From Sorangium cellulosum (GTDB lineage Bacteria > Myxococcota_A > Polyangia > Polyangiales > Polyangiaceae), in assembly GCF_002950945.1 (NCBI RefSeq), contig NZ_CP012673.1, positions 13,197,501 through 13,261,500 of the forward strand: a DNA stretch of 64,000 bases, given 5' to 3'. The notes beneath the pieces were generated by a model, which ran no database searches, was not told where the DNA came from, and worked only from the letters and a program-made list of their open reading frames with translations. Position 1 is the first letter of the stretch. Every line of letters starts with the position of its first letter. The translations under genes and the position numbers were made by a program. Below, piece after piece: positions 16,218 through 25,944 of the stretch.

Positions 16218-16964
16218 TCATCGAATCGTGGCCGGGGTGTCGGTCCGAGGCGTCACGCGGAACGCCCGAGAGCCGGGCTTCTCCGGCTGCGCCGGGCGAC
16301 CCGCGTTCGGGTTGTGGTCGGTGGCGTCGGCCACGTCCTCCGCGAGCGCCGTCCGCGCGTCGACGAAGCGGATGCCCCCGACGTCGATGCCGAGCGCGTA
16401 GAGGCTCGCCGCCGCCGGCGTGCGCAGCAGCCCGCCGTGGGCGTAGATCGCCCGCAGCTCGGCCGCGGCGCCCAGCTTCTCGAGGCCCGCGATCGCGCGC
16501 AGACGAACGCGGTACTCGTCCGCGAAGACGTGCTCGTCCTCCACGGGCTCGGGCAGCGGGGTCGTCGCGATCTCCTCCAGCGGGCCGATCCCCTCGCGCT
16601 GCCGGAGAGAGCCCAGGAGGTGCGCCGCGCGCCAGCGCATCTCGCCCGGCCTCGCCGACTCGGTCCTGTCCGGCGGTGCCGACAGCGACCACGCGTCGTA
16701 GACCTCCACGACCACGCGGACGACCTCCGGGCCGAGCGCCGTCAGCTCCCGCAGCGAAGCCTCGTAGGCGGCCTCGTTGCCGAACTCTCCCATCAGCGCG
16801 AGGTGCCTGTTCACCATCGCCCGGATGCACTCCCTGTCGCATTCGAGGGCCTGCGACTCCACCCCGGTCTGCTCCGCCGCGTCCCTCTCCGCGGGCGCGC
16901 CGCAGCCCGCGGCCAGCGCGAGGAACACGAGCATCATCGATGTTCTGGTTGAGGCCAATGTCAT
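16218..16964 (-). CDS. Hypothetical lipoprotein, helical-repeat type
   Basis: 248 residues from ATG at 16964, chosen because an AAGGGTG site precedes it and a clean lipoprotein signal follows (LVFLALAAGC). The mature part is mainly alpha-helical with short repeats of about 30-40 residues reminiscent of HEAT-type units, for example RWRAAHLLGSLRQREGIGPL and RAIAGLEKLGAAAELRAIYA. No enzymatic motif. It ends four bases before the start of the HExxH gene on the same strand, so it is probably the first gene of a three-gene unit. Confidence 0.65.
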   Translation of the reverse strand: MTLASTRTSMMLVFLALAAGCGAPAERDAAEQTGVESQALECDRECIRAMVNRHLALMGEFGNEAAYEASLRELTALGPEVVRVVVEVYDAWSLSAPPDRTESARPGEMRWRAAHLLGSLRQREGIGPLEEIATTPLPEPVEDEHVFADEYRVRLRAIAGLEKLGAAAELRAIYAHGGLLRTPAAASLYALGIDVGGIRFVDARTALAEDVADATDHNPNAGRPAQPEKPGSRAFRVTPRTDTPATIR

Positions 16965-17764
16965 GCTTTCACCCTTGGTCCTGTTCATGGGAAAACGACC
17001 GTCGCACCGTCGACGGCCCCTCGGCGGCATCTCCTCCACGCCGGCGAGCCTGCACGCTGGCCGCGCCCGAGCGATGGGGAGGACGTTCACCGGGCTCTCT
17101 TGTTACCCGCCACCGTCGTCGCGGGAGTCGCTCGACCGAGCGACACAACAACTCGGATGACTCGGTCGACGGATGATTCAGTCGACCCGGACGACCTCAT
17201 AGCAACCGTCGGGCCACGTCCCGCAGGCAGCGCTGGTCGGCCGGACGGGCGTCGCTCGCGCGCGCGACCATGATCGCAATCGCCGGAAAAACCGCGGCGT
17301 CTGCTCAGGAGGCGAGCCCGGCGCCCGGGGACGCCTGGCCTGCGGGTGGACTCCCCCGGACACCTGCGTGGAGGCGGCGGCCTCCATACATGGCGGCTCG
17401 CCCCTCCACCACCACCCCCGAGGGAAAGGGTACGCCCCGGTGCACACGCCGACGGCGGCGTTCACCGCCCGTCATCCCACGCGCCGCACCCGGCGCCGAT
17501 CGGCCTCCGACACCACGCTCCGACACCATGCCCGGCGGCGCGGTCGCCCGCCGCAGCGCGGGCAGCACGCTGGCAGGGTCGCCCCCGCGCAGCCCCGACG
17601 TCCACGCGAGGTCCGCTCGACTCGGCGCGTGCTCGGATGTAGCACGGCGCCCTCCACCGGCGCGGCAATGACCGCGGTCCGAAGCGTGCATTCCGGCTGG
17701 CGGCGCAGACGGACCGCGGCCCCGCCTGATACCCTGACATGATCCTGTGAGGAGAGACCCACCT
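16965..17764. other. Long intergenic region with short repeats
   Basis: About 800 bp between divergent genes. It holds a perfect 8-2-8 inverted repeat at 17127-17144 (GTCGCTCG-AC-CGAGCGAC) and next to it a tandem pair GGATGACTCGGTCGAC / GGATGATTCAGTCGAC at 17155-17186. ORFs here lack coding character. The P450 ribosome site GGAGAG lies at its right end. Confidence 0.5.
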
Positions 17765-18973
17765 ATGCGACCCGAAACCGTCGATGTCCTCGATCCCGAC
17801 CTGTACCTCTCGGGCGCGCCCCACGAGCGCTTCGAGCTCCTCCGCCGGCACGCCCCCGTCCACTGGCACCCTGAGCCGGCGGGCAGGGGATTCTGGGCCA
17901 TCACGCGCCACGCGGACGTCGCCCGCATCTCGCGCGACCCGACCACGTTCTGCTCGGCGCGCGGCCTCTTCATCGAGGACTTCCAGCCGGGCGACATGCG
18001 CGACAACCCCGACGTCATGATCATGATGGACCCGCCCCGGCACGGCCGGTTCCGGGCGCTGGTCAACAAAGGGTTCACGCCGCGGGTCATCCAGCGCCTC
18101 GAGGGACACGTGCGGGAGCTCGTGAACCGGCTCATCGACGAGGCCCTCGCGCGGGGCGGGTGCGACTTCGCCGGCGACATCGCCGGCAAGCTGCCCCTTT
18201 CGGTGATCCTCGAGATGCTCGGCGTCCCCCGCGAGGATCAAGGGCAGATGCTCGACTGGACGACGCGGTTCTTCGGGGCCAGCGACCCTGAATACGGCGT
18301 CACGCCCGAGGAGCTGAACGCGGTGCTCCACAACATGAACGCCTACGCCCACAAGCTCGCGGAGGAGCGGCGGCGGGCGCCCGCGGACGACATGTTGAGC
18401 CTGCTCATGGCCGCCGAGGTGGACGGGGAGAAGCTCTCCTACACGGAGTTCGGCGGCTTCTTCAACCTGCTGCTGACGGCCGGCCACGACACCACGAAGA
18501 ACCTCATCTCGAACGGGATGCTCACCCTGCTCGAGCACCCGGACCAGCACCGGCGCCTGCTCGAGCAGCCCGCGCTCCTCCCGACGGCCATCGAGGAGAT
18601 GCTGCGCTTCACGCCGCCGGTCTACTACTTCCGGCGGTCGGCGGTGCAAGACACCGAGATCGGCGGCCAGCGGATCGCGGCCGGGGACAAGGTGGTCCTG
18701 TGGTACGTCTCCGCGAACCGCGATGAGGCGGTCTTCAGGGATCCGCAGACCTTCGACGTCGGCCGGACGCCCAACGAGCACCTCTCCTTCGGCATCGGGC
18801 CCCACGTGTGCCTGGGCCTCGCGCTCGCGCGCCTGGAGGCGCGGGTCGCCTTCGAGGAGCTCTTGCGCCGGCTACCCGACATGGAGCTGGCCGGGCCGGT
18901 CGTACGGCTCCGATCGAACTGGGTGAGCGGCGTGAAATCAATGCCGGTCCGGTGCACACGCGCTGCTGGGTAG
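17765..18973 (+). CDS. Cytochrome P450
   Basis: Soluble bacterial P450 of 402 residues; heme-thiolate monooxygenase, substrate unknown. All landmarks are present: I-helix AGHDTT at 239-244, K-helix E278-M-L-R281, and heme-binding FGIGPHVCLG with Cys349 as iron ligand. The DPPRHGRFRALVNKGFTPR segment recalls the CYP124/125/142 steroid- and lipid-oxidising group, but that is an impression only. The start at 17765 is supported by GGAGAG eight bases upstream. No ferredoxin or reductase gene is adjacent. Confidence 0.93.
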   Translation: MRPETVDVLDPDLYLSGAPHERFELLRRHAPVHWHPEPAGRGFWAITRHADVARISRDPTTFCSARGLFIEDFQPGDMRDNPDVMIMMDPPRHGRFRALVNKGFTPRVIQRLEGHVRELVNRLIDEALARGGCDFAGDIAGKLPLSVILEMLGVPREDQGQMLDWTTRFFGASDPEYGVTPEELNAVLHNMNAYAHKLAEERRRAPADDMLSLLMAAEVDGEKLSYTEFGGFFNLLLTAGHDTTKNLISNGMLTLLEHPDQHRRLLEQPALLPTAIEEMLRFTPPVYYFRRSAVQDTEIGGQRIAAGDKVVLWYVSANRDEAVFRDPQTFDVGRTPNEHLSFGIGPHVCLGLALARLEARVAFEELLRRLPDMELAGPVVRLRSNWVSGVKSMPVRCTRAAG

Positions 18974-19574
18974 AGCGCCCTGCGGGCCCGCCGTTGCCCG
19001 GCCCCGATCACCCCGCCGCGTGTGAGCGGCACACGGTGCGTGTCGTGCGAGGAAGCCGGGTTGGCTCGCGTGTCGGGGAGGGAGACGCAAGCAGAGGCAA
19101 TCCAAACTTGTCGTTCCGACACTTGCCAATCCATTCGAATTAGGACACATTGTAAATTGCCGCCCAGACCTCGCCTGGGCCTCGCCATTCCATTGGATCG
19201 ACACAGGTCGATGCGCGGATCCTCTGCGTCCGCGTCACCTGCTCGGCAAACAAAGCTCCCGAGATGGCCAGCACAAATCTGCTTCGATCCGAAAAGAAAT
19301 TTGTGCTCGCGACGGAAGGTCGACATGGCACTCCGATGCGTCGGTGGGATCGCTCGATCGTACAAGGTATCCGTGGCAGGCTCGTGGTGCGATTCGTCGG
19401 ACGACGGGCGCCGCCATCGAGCACTCGTCGAGCGGACGAGCGCCGGTTCATCGCCTCGCCGGGCTCTGATTCGTTGTCCTCGTCGGGTCCGAGCTCGATC
19501 TCCCGAGCTCGACCCGAGGGCGGAGCTCCATTCGGCGCGCGACGGATATCCTAGACGGGAGAGATCATTGCATC
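18974..19574. other. Intergenic region, no gene seen
   Basis: About 600 bp, with lower GC than the surroundings between about 19080 and 19330. Open frames here show no recognisable protein. The promoter of the amidase gene is expected at the right end, where a GGGAGAG ribosome site precedes the ATG. Confidence 0.4.
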
Positions 19575-21227
19575 ATGAAGAAGAACACTCGTTTGGGCAT
19601 CGGATGGGCTACAGTCATTGTCTTCGGCTTTGCCCTGGGCGTCCCCGGCACCACCAAGGGTGAGTCTGGCCGAGATCGGGGCTCGCGCACGGGTGACTCC
19701 GCGATAAACGTAGCCGAGCTGACGGTCCTGGACGTTCAACAGGCGTACAGGGACGATCAGTACACGGCAGAGGAGCTGGTACGGACCTACCTTCAGAGGA
19801 TCTGGCAATACGAGGGGTCCTACAACGCCTTCACCTCCATGAATCCCAACGCCATTGCGCAGGCGAGAGAGATCGACAGGAGGCGAAGGTATGGAGAACC
19901 CCTCGGCCCCCTGGCGGGGATCCCCGTGGTCATCAAGGAGTCCATGGACCACGTCGGCTTGCCCTCGACGGCCGGCTGGGCTCCTCTCAGCTCCCGGGCG
20001 GCGGGCGGCGTCGATCTGTTCCCGAGCAAGAACTCCGTGGTGGTCGACCGGCTGATCGCCGCGGGGGCCATCATCCTCGGCAAGACGAACATCCCGGCGT
20101 TCAGCGACGACGGGACCCGAGCGAACAGCAGCTGGGCAGGCCCCACGTACAACGCCGTCAACAAGAGGCTGGCGCCAGGAGCGAGCAGCAGCGGGACGGC
20201 AACCGCCGTGGCCGGCAATTTCGCGGTGCTGGGCCTCGCGGAGGAGACGGGAGGATCCATCCAGAACCCCGCGGCCGCCCAGAGCCTCGTCGGCGTCAAG
20301 CCGACGTTCGCCCTCGTCCCCACGGCGGGCACCGTACCTCTGGCGAGCAGCACGAGGGACGTCATAGGGCCCATCGCAAGGACCGTCCGCGACGCCGCCC
20401 TGGTGATGGATGTCCTCGCGGGATATAGCCCGGAGGACCCCAAGACGGCTGCTGCCAACGGACGTCTGCCCCCGGGCGGGTACACCGCTCGCCTGAGCGA
20501 GACCGCCCTCAGCGGGATGCGGATCGGGTTGTACGGTCCGGGGTGGCGGCTCGACGCCCTGTCGCCGGAGACGGAGGGCCTGTACGCGCAAGCCGTCGAA
20601 GAGCTCGAGATCGAGGGGGCGACCGTCGTCGAGGACCCGTTCGCCGGCAGCGGCTTCGCCGATCTGGCCTTGCCGGGAGAGCCCTATGACATGCGAGGAA
20701 CAGAGTCGCTCGCTTACGACTTCCAGAGCTACCTCAAGGGGCTCTCGTTCGACGGAGCGACGGTCGGCTCGATCGATGGGCTGGCGGCGATCACCGGGAT
20801 ATCTCCGTTCCAGCAGGATGGCGGGCCGCTGTCCTGGTACGTCGACAAGCTCGCCGTGCTCGCAGACTCGCTGAACCAGCCCGAGGACGTGCCCGATCTG
20901 TCCGGGTTCTGGGCCTTGCGGAACCAGTATCTGAGCGTCTTCGATTCGGTGATGGCGGCGAACGATCTGGACGCCCTGGCGTTCCCGCAGACCTTTGGGA
21001 CGGTGCCGGAGCTGTTCAGCGCCGACACCTACCCCGCGACGACGGAGTCCGCGATCAACATCGCCGGGTTGCCTGGCGTCGTCGTGCCTGCTGGTCAATA
21101 CAGCAATGGCGCGCCCTTCGCGTTGATCTTCGTGGGTCCCCGCTGGAGCGAGCCCGCCCTGCTCGCGTTCGCGTACGACTACGAGCAAGCGACGCAGCAC
21201 AGGATCGAGGCGAACCTCTCGCTGTAG
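19575..21227 (+). CDS. Exported amidase-signature hydrolase
   Basis: Amidase-signature family, Ser-cisSer-Lys triad, hydrolysing an amide or ester. Seen: Lys121 in GIPVVIKESMDHVG, the cis-Ser in PGASSSGTATAVA (204-206) and nucleophile Ser228 in LAEETGGSIQNPAAA. The usual G-T-D before GGS is E-E-T here. A hydrophobic N-terminus (about 8-28) looks like a signal peptide, so action outside the cytoplasm is likely. 550 residues is normal for secreted members. The substrate is not predictable. Convergent with the nucleoside hydrolase gene. Confidence 0.88.
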   Translation: MKKNTRLGIGWATVIVFGFALGVPGTTKGESGRDRGSRTGDSAINVAELTVLDVQQAYRDDQYTAEELVRTYLQRIWQYEGSYNAFTSMNPNAIAQAREIDRRRRYGEPLGPLAGIPVVIKESMDHVGLPSTAGWAPLSSRAAGGVDLFPSKNSVVVDRLIAAGAIILGKTNIPAFSDDGTRANSSWAGPTYNAVNKRLAPGASSSGTATAVAGNFAVLGLAEETGGSIQNPAAAQSLVGVKPTFALVPTAGTVPLASSTRDVIGPIARTVRDAALVMDVLAGYSPEDPKTAAANGRLPPGGYTARLSETALSGMRIGLYGPGWRLDALSPETEGLYAQAVEELEIEGATVVEDPFAGSGFADLALPGEPYDMRGTESLAYDFQSYLKGLSFDGATVGSIDGLAAITGISPFQQDGGPLSWYVDKLAVLADSLNQPEDVPDLSGFWALRNQYLSVFDSVMAANDLDALAFPQTFGTVPELFSADTYPATTESAINIAGLPGVVVPAGQYSNGAPFALIFVGPRWSEPALLAFAYDYEQATQHRIEANLSL

Positions 21228-21331
21228 CGGGCGCAGGGCCGGCCATTCCCGGAATTCTCACCTCCACCTCATCGCGCCGACGAGCACGGGCCATCGAACG
21301 GGTGCTCGGACGCCGCCGGGGCGAGCGGCGG

Positions 21332-22255
21332 TCACCTCGACCACTGCGAGAAGAGATACGCGTAGAACTGGTCGAGATCCACGCGGTCGAGCGCCTGTAT
21401 CGGGCGCCCGCCGGGCACGACCCTGGTGCGCCCCTGGGAGGGGCCGTCGGTGACGATCTCCGTCTCCCAGGCGCGGAGGGTGAATATCTCAGGCTTGCCG
21501 AGGTACGAGGTCGTCAGCACGTCCCACGCGAAGTAATCGTGATGGGCGGCGAGCGCGTAGCAGGTCCCCGCGAGATCGGAGAGGGGATAACGGCGCTGGC
21601 GGCACAGGCGGCGGACGAACGCCTGGGTGATGGGGACGAGGTTCGTGATATCCAGCGGACAGAGGGTGATGGGGACGGCGGTCTTCCAGATGCGGTCGGC
21701 GGCGATCGGGTCCCAGTAGACGTTCCACTCGGCGGAGCCGTCCTGTCCGCTCTCGATGGCCATCTCCACGTTGCCGCGCACGTGGAGCGCGCCGCCCATC
21801 CAGAGGATCTCGCGGACGTTCCCCTCGATGCCGGGATCGATGTCGAGCGCCGCGGCGACGGTGGTGAGCGGCCCGGTCACGAGGAGGGTCACAGGCTCCG
21901 GGGCGGCGCGCAGGGCGCTGGCCATGAAGGCTTGCCCGGCCTCGGGGACACGCCGGGTGAGGAGCTCCTCGCGCTCGTTCAGGATCGGGAAGTTGTCGAC
22001 GCAGAAGGCGTCCCGCCGGAACATGGGCGGAAACGGGTTGAGCCCGCGGACGGTGCTCTCGGCGACGGGCACGTCGTGGCGGCCCACGAGATCGAGGATC
22101 TTGCGCGTGGCGCTGACGGCGGGGCGGATGTAACAGTCGGCCGGGGTGACGACGACGCCGAGGACGTCGACGTGGTCCATCGTCATCAGGAGGAGCGTCG
22201 AGAGGAAGTCGTCGACGCCGCCGTCGTGATCCATGAGGACGAGGATTCGTTGCAC
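21332..22255 (-). CDS. Nucleoside hydrolase (IunH-like)
   Basis: Hydrolyses ribonucleosides to base and ribose. The calcium-binding Asp cluster is at the N-terminus, D9-H-D11-G-G-V-D15-D16, a variant of the usual DTDPGIDD. Further family segments are LLVTGPLTTVAAAL and REILWMGGAL, then AEWNVYWDPIAA. 307 residues is the normal length. It follows the PAS-STAS gene by 163 bp on the same strand. The substitution of T by H in the first motif and of P by G is unusual but keeps all metal ligands. Confidence 0.88.
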   Translation of the reverse strand: MQRILVLMDHDGGVDDFLSTLLLMTMDHVDVLGVVVTPADCYIRPAVSATRKILDLVGRHDVPVAESTVRGLNPFPPMFRRDAFCVDNFPILNEREELLTRRVPEAGQAFMASALRAAPEPVTLLVTGPLTTVAAALDIDPGIEGNVREILWMGGALHVRGNVEMAIESGQDGSAEWNVYWDPIAADRIWKTAVPITLCPLDITNLVPITQAFVRRLCRQRRYPLSDLAGTCYALAAHHDYFAWDVLTTSYLGKPEIFTLRAWETEIVTDGPSQGRTRVVPGGRPIQALDRVDLDQFYAYLFSQWSR

Positions 22256-22418
22256 GGAGCGCTCCTTGCGAGCCTGTCAGGGTAGCACCACGGCGTCGGG
22301 GAGAACGCCGGGATCTGGAAGCGGCGCAGCGAAGCTGCTGGCGGTTCGGGAGGATGAGCAACTACTCGCGAAAGCGGCCGATCTGAAGTTACGAAAGCTT
22401 AACTGACCGGCATTGGGG

Positions 22419-23567
22419 CTAGTCGCGCCGCCGCCTCGCGGCGCGACGGCGGCTGACCTCGAGGCCGCGGCCGAGGCTGCGCAGGACGAGCAGGCCGCCG
22501 CCGAGCTCCGTCTGCGCGAGCGCGCGGGCGACCTCGGGGCGCACGCCGGTGAGGATCGGACGGGAGCCGAGCAGCTGGATCGCACGCGCGAGCCGCTCCA
22601 GGGCGGCGGCGCCGTCGGGATCGAGCGCGTCGGTGCCCGTGACGTCGAGGACCACGTGAGCGGCCCGCTGCGCGACGATGGCGGGCAAGAGCCGCTCGCC
22701 GAGCTCGTCACCGCGCTCGGCGTCGAGGGGGCCGATGAGCGGCACGGCCAGCGTGCCCCGGCCGACGTCGAGGATCGGCGCGGAGAGCGTGAGGATCTGC
22801 CGGCGCTGCTCCTCCACGAGCGCGAGCGAGCGGTTCAGCTCGTCGATGAGCCGGCCCTGCTCCTCGACCCGCCCCTCGGCGCGCCGCTGCGCCGAGACGT
22901 CGAGCTGCTGCACGAGCACCGCGGGCGCGCCGGTCACGGGATCGGTCGTGCGGCGCGCCTCCACCTGGTGCCAGCGCTCGCCGGCCGTCGTGTGGACCCG
23001 GACCTCCCCGGTCCACGGCGCCTCGGCGGAGATCGCCCCGCGGATCGCCGCGGCGACGCCGTCGTCCGGGAACGCCGCGTCGATGCGCGGCGCGTCGCCG
23101 AGCGCGCGCAGGGCCGCAGGGTTGTGGAAGAGCACCACGCCGTCCTCGTCGACGACGCTGACCAGGACCGACGAATGGCGGACCGCCTCCACGCCGCGCA
23201 CCATGGACGCGTCGATGCCCGGCTGGCGCGGGAGCGCCTGGAACAGGATGGCGAGCCGCCCGTCGTCGAGGCGGATCCCCTCGCCGTGGAGCGTCACGGT
23301 GGCGGGCACCCCGCGCGGGTAAAGCGTCCAGTCCTCCACCACCACGCCGCCGTCCGCGATCACACGCATGTAGCCGTCGAGCCGCGCCCGGGCGGCCGCA
23401 GACAGGTCCGACAGATCGCGGGCGCTCAGATCAGCGCGATCCGAGGCGCGCCAGAACTCCAGGCCCTTCGGATTGGCCCACTGGAACCGCGCGAGATCGT
23501 GATCGTAGATCCAGGTCGGCAGGATGGATAAATCGAGGGCCGAGAGACGCTGATCGAGGAAGCTCAT
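22419..23567 (-). CDS. PAS-PAS-STAS signalling protein (RsbR/STAS type)
   Basis: 382 residues from ATG at 23567. Two PAS-like sensor domains (about 10-115 and 120-245, the first with LPTWIYDHDLARFQWANPKG) are followed by a coiled coil (about 245-275, EEQGRLIDELNRSLALVEEQ) and a C-terminal STAS domain (about 278-370) with VVLDVTGTDALDPDG in the place of the phosphorylatable loop. The Ser/Thr of anti-anti-sigma loops is not obvious, although the TGTD segment offers Thr. Probable stressosome-like or regulatory scaffold. Divergent from dps. Confidence 0.8.
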   Translation of the reverse strand: MSFLDQRLSALDLSILPTWIYDHDLARFQWANPKGLEFWRASDRADLSARDLSDLSAAARARLDGYMRVIADGGVVVEDWTLYPRGVPATVTLHGEGIRLDDGRLAILFQALPRQPGIDASMVRGVEAVRHSSVLVSVVDEDGVVLFHNPAALRALGDAPRIDAAFPDDGVAAAIRGAISAEAPWTGEVRVHTTAGERWHQVEARRTTDPVTGAPAVLVQQLDVSAQRRAEGRVEEQGRLIDELNRSLALVEEQRRQILTLSAPILDVGRGTLAVPLIGPLDAERGDELGERLLPAIVAQRAAHVVLDVTGTDALDPDGAAALERLARAIQLLGSRPILTGVRPEVARALAQTELGGGLLVLRSLGRGLEVSRRRAARRRRD

Positions 23568-23660
23568 GGCGTGGCCAGGCTTCATACGACGCGCCGGGCC
23601 GCCCTGCACGCCCTCGCCCCGGGAGCGGCCCCGTCCAGTGAGCCCGCCCTCGTGCCTTGC

Positions 23661-23733
23661 GGCGCCCGGGGGTGGTCGGACTGGAATCCCGGCGCCGTCG
23701 CCGCTCCAGGCGCCCGGGGATGGTCGGACTGGA
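23661..23733. repeat. 25-bp direct repeat in the dps promoter region
   Basis: Two copies, 23661-23685 and 23709-23733, identical at 24 of 25 positions. Each ends in GGTCGGACTGGA, and the copies are 48 bp apart. They lie between the divergent PAS-STAS and Dps genes. They could be paired regulator sites for a stress regulator. Confidence 0.6.
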
Positions 23734-23815
23734 CGCAGCGCGGCCGCCGCCCGACCCCCCGAGGGGTTGCCATCACGCGCCTCGAACGCGAAGAAGGCCT
23801 GGCGGGGAGGAGCAC

Positions 23816-24451
23816 ATGGCGACGATGACCCAGTTCCATCAACAGCCGACCGGCGACGGCGGGCAGCAGGCGGCCGGCAACGGCGGGCAAGAGCCCGAGG
23901 CGCAACCCATCCTGCGCCAGCGCGGCGAGGAGATTCAGCCTTACGGGGCGCTGGCGCGTTATCCGCTCGGCCTGAGCGACGACGTGCGCGCGGCGAGCGT
24001 CGGGGCGCTCAACCAGATCCTGAGCGACACGATGGTGCTGCGCGACCTGTACAAGAAACACCACTGGCAGGTCTCGGGGGCGACCTTCTATTCGCTGCAC
24101 CTCCTGCTCGACAAGCATTACGAGGAGCAGGCGAAGCTCGTCGACGAGCTGGCCGAGCGGGTGCAGACGCTCGGCGGGATCGCCGTGGCGATGCCGCACG
24201 ACGTCGCCGAGATGACGCGGATCGAGCGGCCGCCGCGCGGGCGTGAGGAGGTGCCGGTGCAGATATCGCGCCTGCTGGAGGCGCACGAGCAGATCCTGAT
24301 CGAGGCGCGCGAGGCGGCCGGCAAGGCGGCAGAGCGCGGCGACGACGGCACGGACGACCTGCTCGTCAGCCAGGTCGTCCGCGTCAACGAGATGCAGGTG
24401 TGGTTCCTGTCCGAGCACCTCGTGGACACGCCGCTCGTCCGCGCGCGGTGA
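23816..24451 (+). CDS. dps: Dps-family DNA-protection ferritin
   Basis: 211 residues. Dps dodecamers bind and oxidise iron with hydrogen peroxide and shield DNA. Ferroxidase-site pattern: His83 in KKHHWQVSG, then His95, Asp99 and Glu103 in LHLLLDKHYEEQ. A 45-residue Gln/Gly-rich N-terminal extension precedes the four-helix core and lacks the Lys-rich tail of E. coli Dps. The start is supported by GGGGAGGAG upstream. It heads a run of stress genes (hydrolase, Fe-SOD). Confidence 0.9.
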   Translation: MATMTQFHQQPTGDGGQQAAGNGGQEPEAQPILRQRGEEIQPYGALARYPLGLSDDVRAASVGALNQILSDTMVLRDLYKKHHWQVSGATFYSLHLLLDKHYEEQAKLVDELAERVQTLGGIAVAMPHDVAEMTRIERPPRGREEVPVQISRLLEAHEQILIEAREAAGKAAERGDDGTDDLLVSQVVRVNEMQVWFLSEHLVDTPLVRAR

Positions 24452-24517
24452 ACGGCGAGCGCGCAGGGCGCGGCGAGCGGCCTGCGCGCGGCTCGACGAG
24501 CGGCCGTGGTCCATGGC

Positions 24518-25279
24518 ATGACGGGACCCATGGCCGAGCGCTCCGTCTCCATCCCCATTGCCGAGAACAGCCCCGTCTCGGGGGTGATCCACGCCCCGAG
24601 GACGCGGGCGAAACGCTCCGGCGTGGCCGTGGTGCTCGGCCACGGCGCCGGCGCCGACATGAACGCGCCCCTCCTGGTCGACGTCGCCGAGCGGCTGGCG
24701 GCGCGCGGGCACAGCGTGCTCCGCTTCAACTTCGTCTACAAGGAGCTCGGCCAGAAGGCGCCCGACCGGCCGCCGCTGCTCGAGAAGGTGTACGAGGCGG
24801 CGATCGCGCAGATGCTCGAGGACAGGCCGGAGCGCCTCTTGATCGGCGGCAAATCGATGGGCGGGCGGATCGCGTCGCTGCTCGCGGCCCGCGGCGTGCG
24901 CGCGGACGGGCTCCTGTTCCTCGGCTATCCGCTCCACCCCGCGGGCAAACGCGCGCCGCTGCGGGACGAGCACCTCCCCGCGATCCCCGCGCCGATGCTC
25001 TTTCTTCAGGGCACGCGCGACCCGCTCTGCGATCTCGCGCTCCTCCGGCCGGTCCTGAAGCGCCTCGGAAAGCGGGCCACCCTGCACGTCGTCGAGGGCG
25101 GCGACCACTCGCTCGAGCTCCTCAAATCCGCGGGCCGGACCAGGGAAGACGTGCTCGAGGAGATCGACCTCGCGATCGACGGCTGGCTGAAGGCCCGAGT
25201 CCGCCCGATGACGGCGGCCACGAAGAAGACGACGGCGGCCACGAAGAAGACGTCAATGCGGCGCGCCCGCGCGGATTGA
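24518..25279 (+). CDS. Alpha/beta hydrolase (KANL3/Tex30-like)
   Basis: About 253 residues. The fold is shown by GVAVVLGHGAGADMNAP (oxyanion region), the nucleophile elbow GGKSMGG, LFLQGTRDPLC (acid) and VEGGDHSLEL (His). This arrangement fits the small AB_hydrolase_11 group. The substrate is unknown. The C-terminus carries a basic tail with a duplicated TAATKK unit, encoded by a 21-bp direct repeat near 25209-25250. The start is uncertain: GTG 24506 and ATG 24530 are alternatives. Confidence 0.8.
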   Translation: MTGPMAERSVSIPIAENSPVSGVIHAPRTRAKRSGVAVVLGHGAGADMNAPLLVDVAERLAARGHSVLRFNFVYKELGQKAPDRPPLLEKVYEAAIAQMLEDRPERLLIGGKSMGGRIASLLAARGVRADGLLFLGYPLHPAGKRAPLRDEHLPAIPAPMLFLQGTRDPLCDLALLRPVLKRLGKRATLHVVEGGDHSLELLKSAGRTREDVLEEIDLAIDGWLKARVRPMTAATKKTTAATKKTSMRRARAD

Positions 25280-25356
25280 CGAGCCGCGCCGCGGGTTCGA
25301 GAGTCGAAGGGTGCGGGCCTCCTCGCGGCGCGCAGCAACGAGACAAGGAGGACACG

Positions 25357-25944
25357 ATGGATTTCGAGGTGGCACCGCTCCCGTACCCGAAGGACGCGCT
25401 CGAGCCGGCCATGAGCCGGGAGACGCTCGAGTTCCACTACGAGAAGCACCACAAGGGCTACATGACGAAGCTCAAGAGCCTGATCGAGGGCAAGCCCGAC
25501 GCGGGCAAGAGCCTCGTCGAGCTCATGCGCACGAGCTCCGGCGCGGTGTTCAACAACGCAGCTCAGGTCTGGAATCACACGTTCTTCTGGGAGGGCATGC
25601 GGCCGAACGGCGGCGGCCCCCCGCCCTCCGGGGACGTGGGCGACCTCATCGCGGGGCTCGGCGGCTGGGAGAAGCTCCGCGGCGACTTCATCGCAGCCGG
25701 CGTCGCGCGCTTCGGCTCGGGTTATGCGTGGCTCGTGCTCGACGGCGGCAAGGGCAGGATCGTCGACACGCCCAACGCGGAGAACCCGCTGACGGCGGGC
25801 GTGACGCCGCTCCTCACGTGCGACGTGTGGGAGCATGCGTATTACCTCGACCACCGCAACAACCGGCAGGCCTTCCTGGAGGTGTTCCTCGACAGGCTCG
25901 TGAGCTGGGACTTCGTTGCGAGGAACCTCCGCGCAGCCGCGTGA
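25357..25944 (+). CDS. sodB: Iron superoxide dismutase
   Basis: 195 residues. Metal ligands are His27, His74, Asp156 and His160 (in CDVWEHAYYLDHRN). Gln70 in AAQVWNHTFFW is the second-sphere Gln position typical of Fe-type rather than Mn-type enzymes. The start is supported by AAGGAGGA. It lies 77 bp after the hydrolase gene and downstream of dps, forming an oxidative-stress set. Confidence 0.93.
   Translation: MDFEVAPLPYPKDALEPAMSRETLEFHYEKHHKGYMTKLKSLIEGKPDAGKSLVELMRTSSGAVFNNAAQVWNHTFFWEGMRPNGGGPPPSGDVGDLIAGLGGWEKLRGDFIAAGVARFGSGYAWLVLDGGKGRIVDTPNAENPLTAGVTPLLTCDVWEHAYYLDHRNNRQAFLEVFLDRLVSWDFVARNLRAAA

Noticed and set aside
19022..19663. 213-codon plus-strand frame before the amidase
   Set aside because: Overlaps the amidase start in another frame, no domain, atypical composition.
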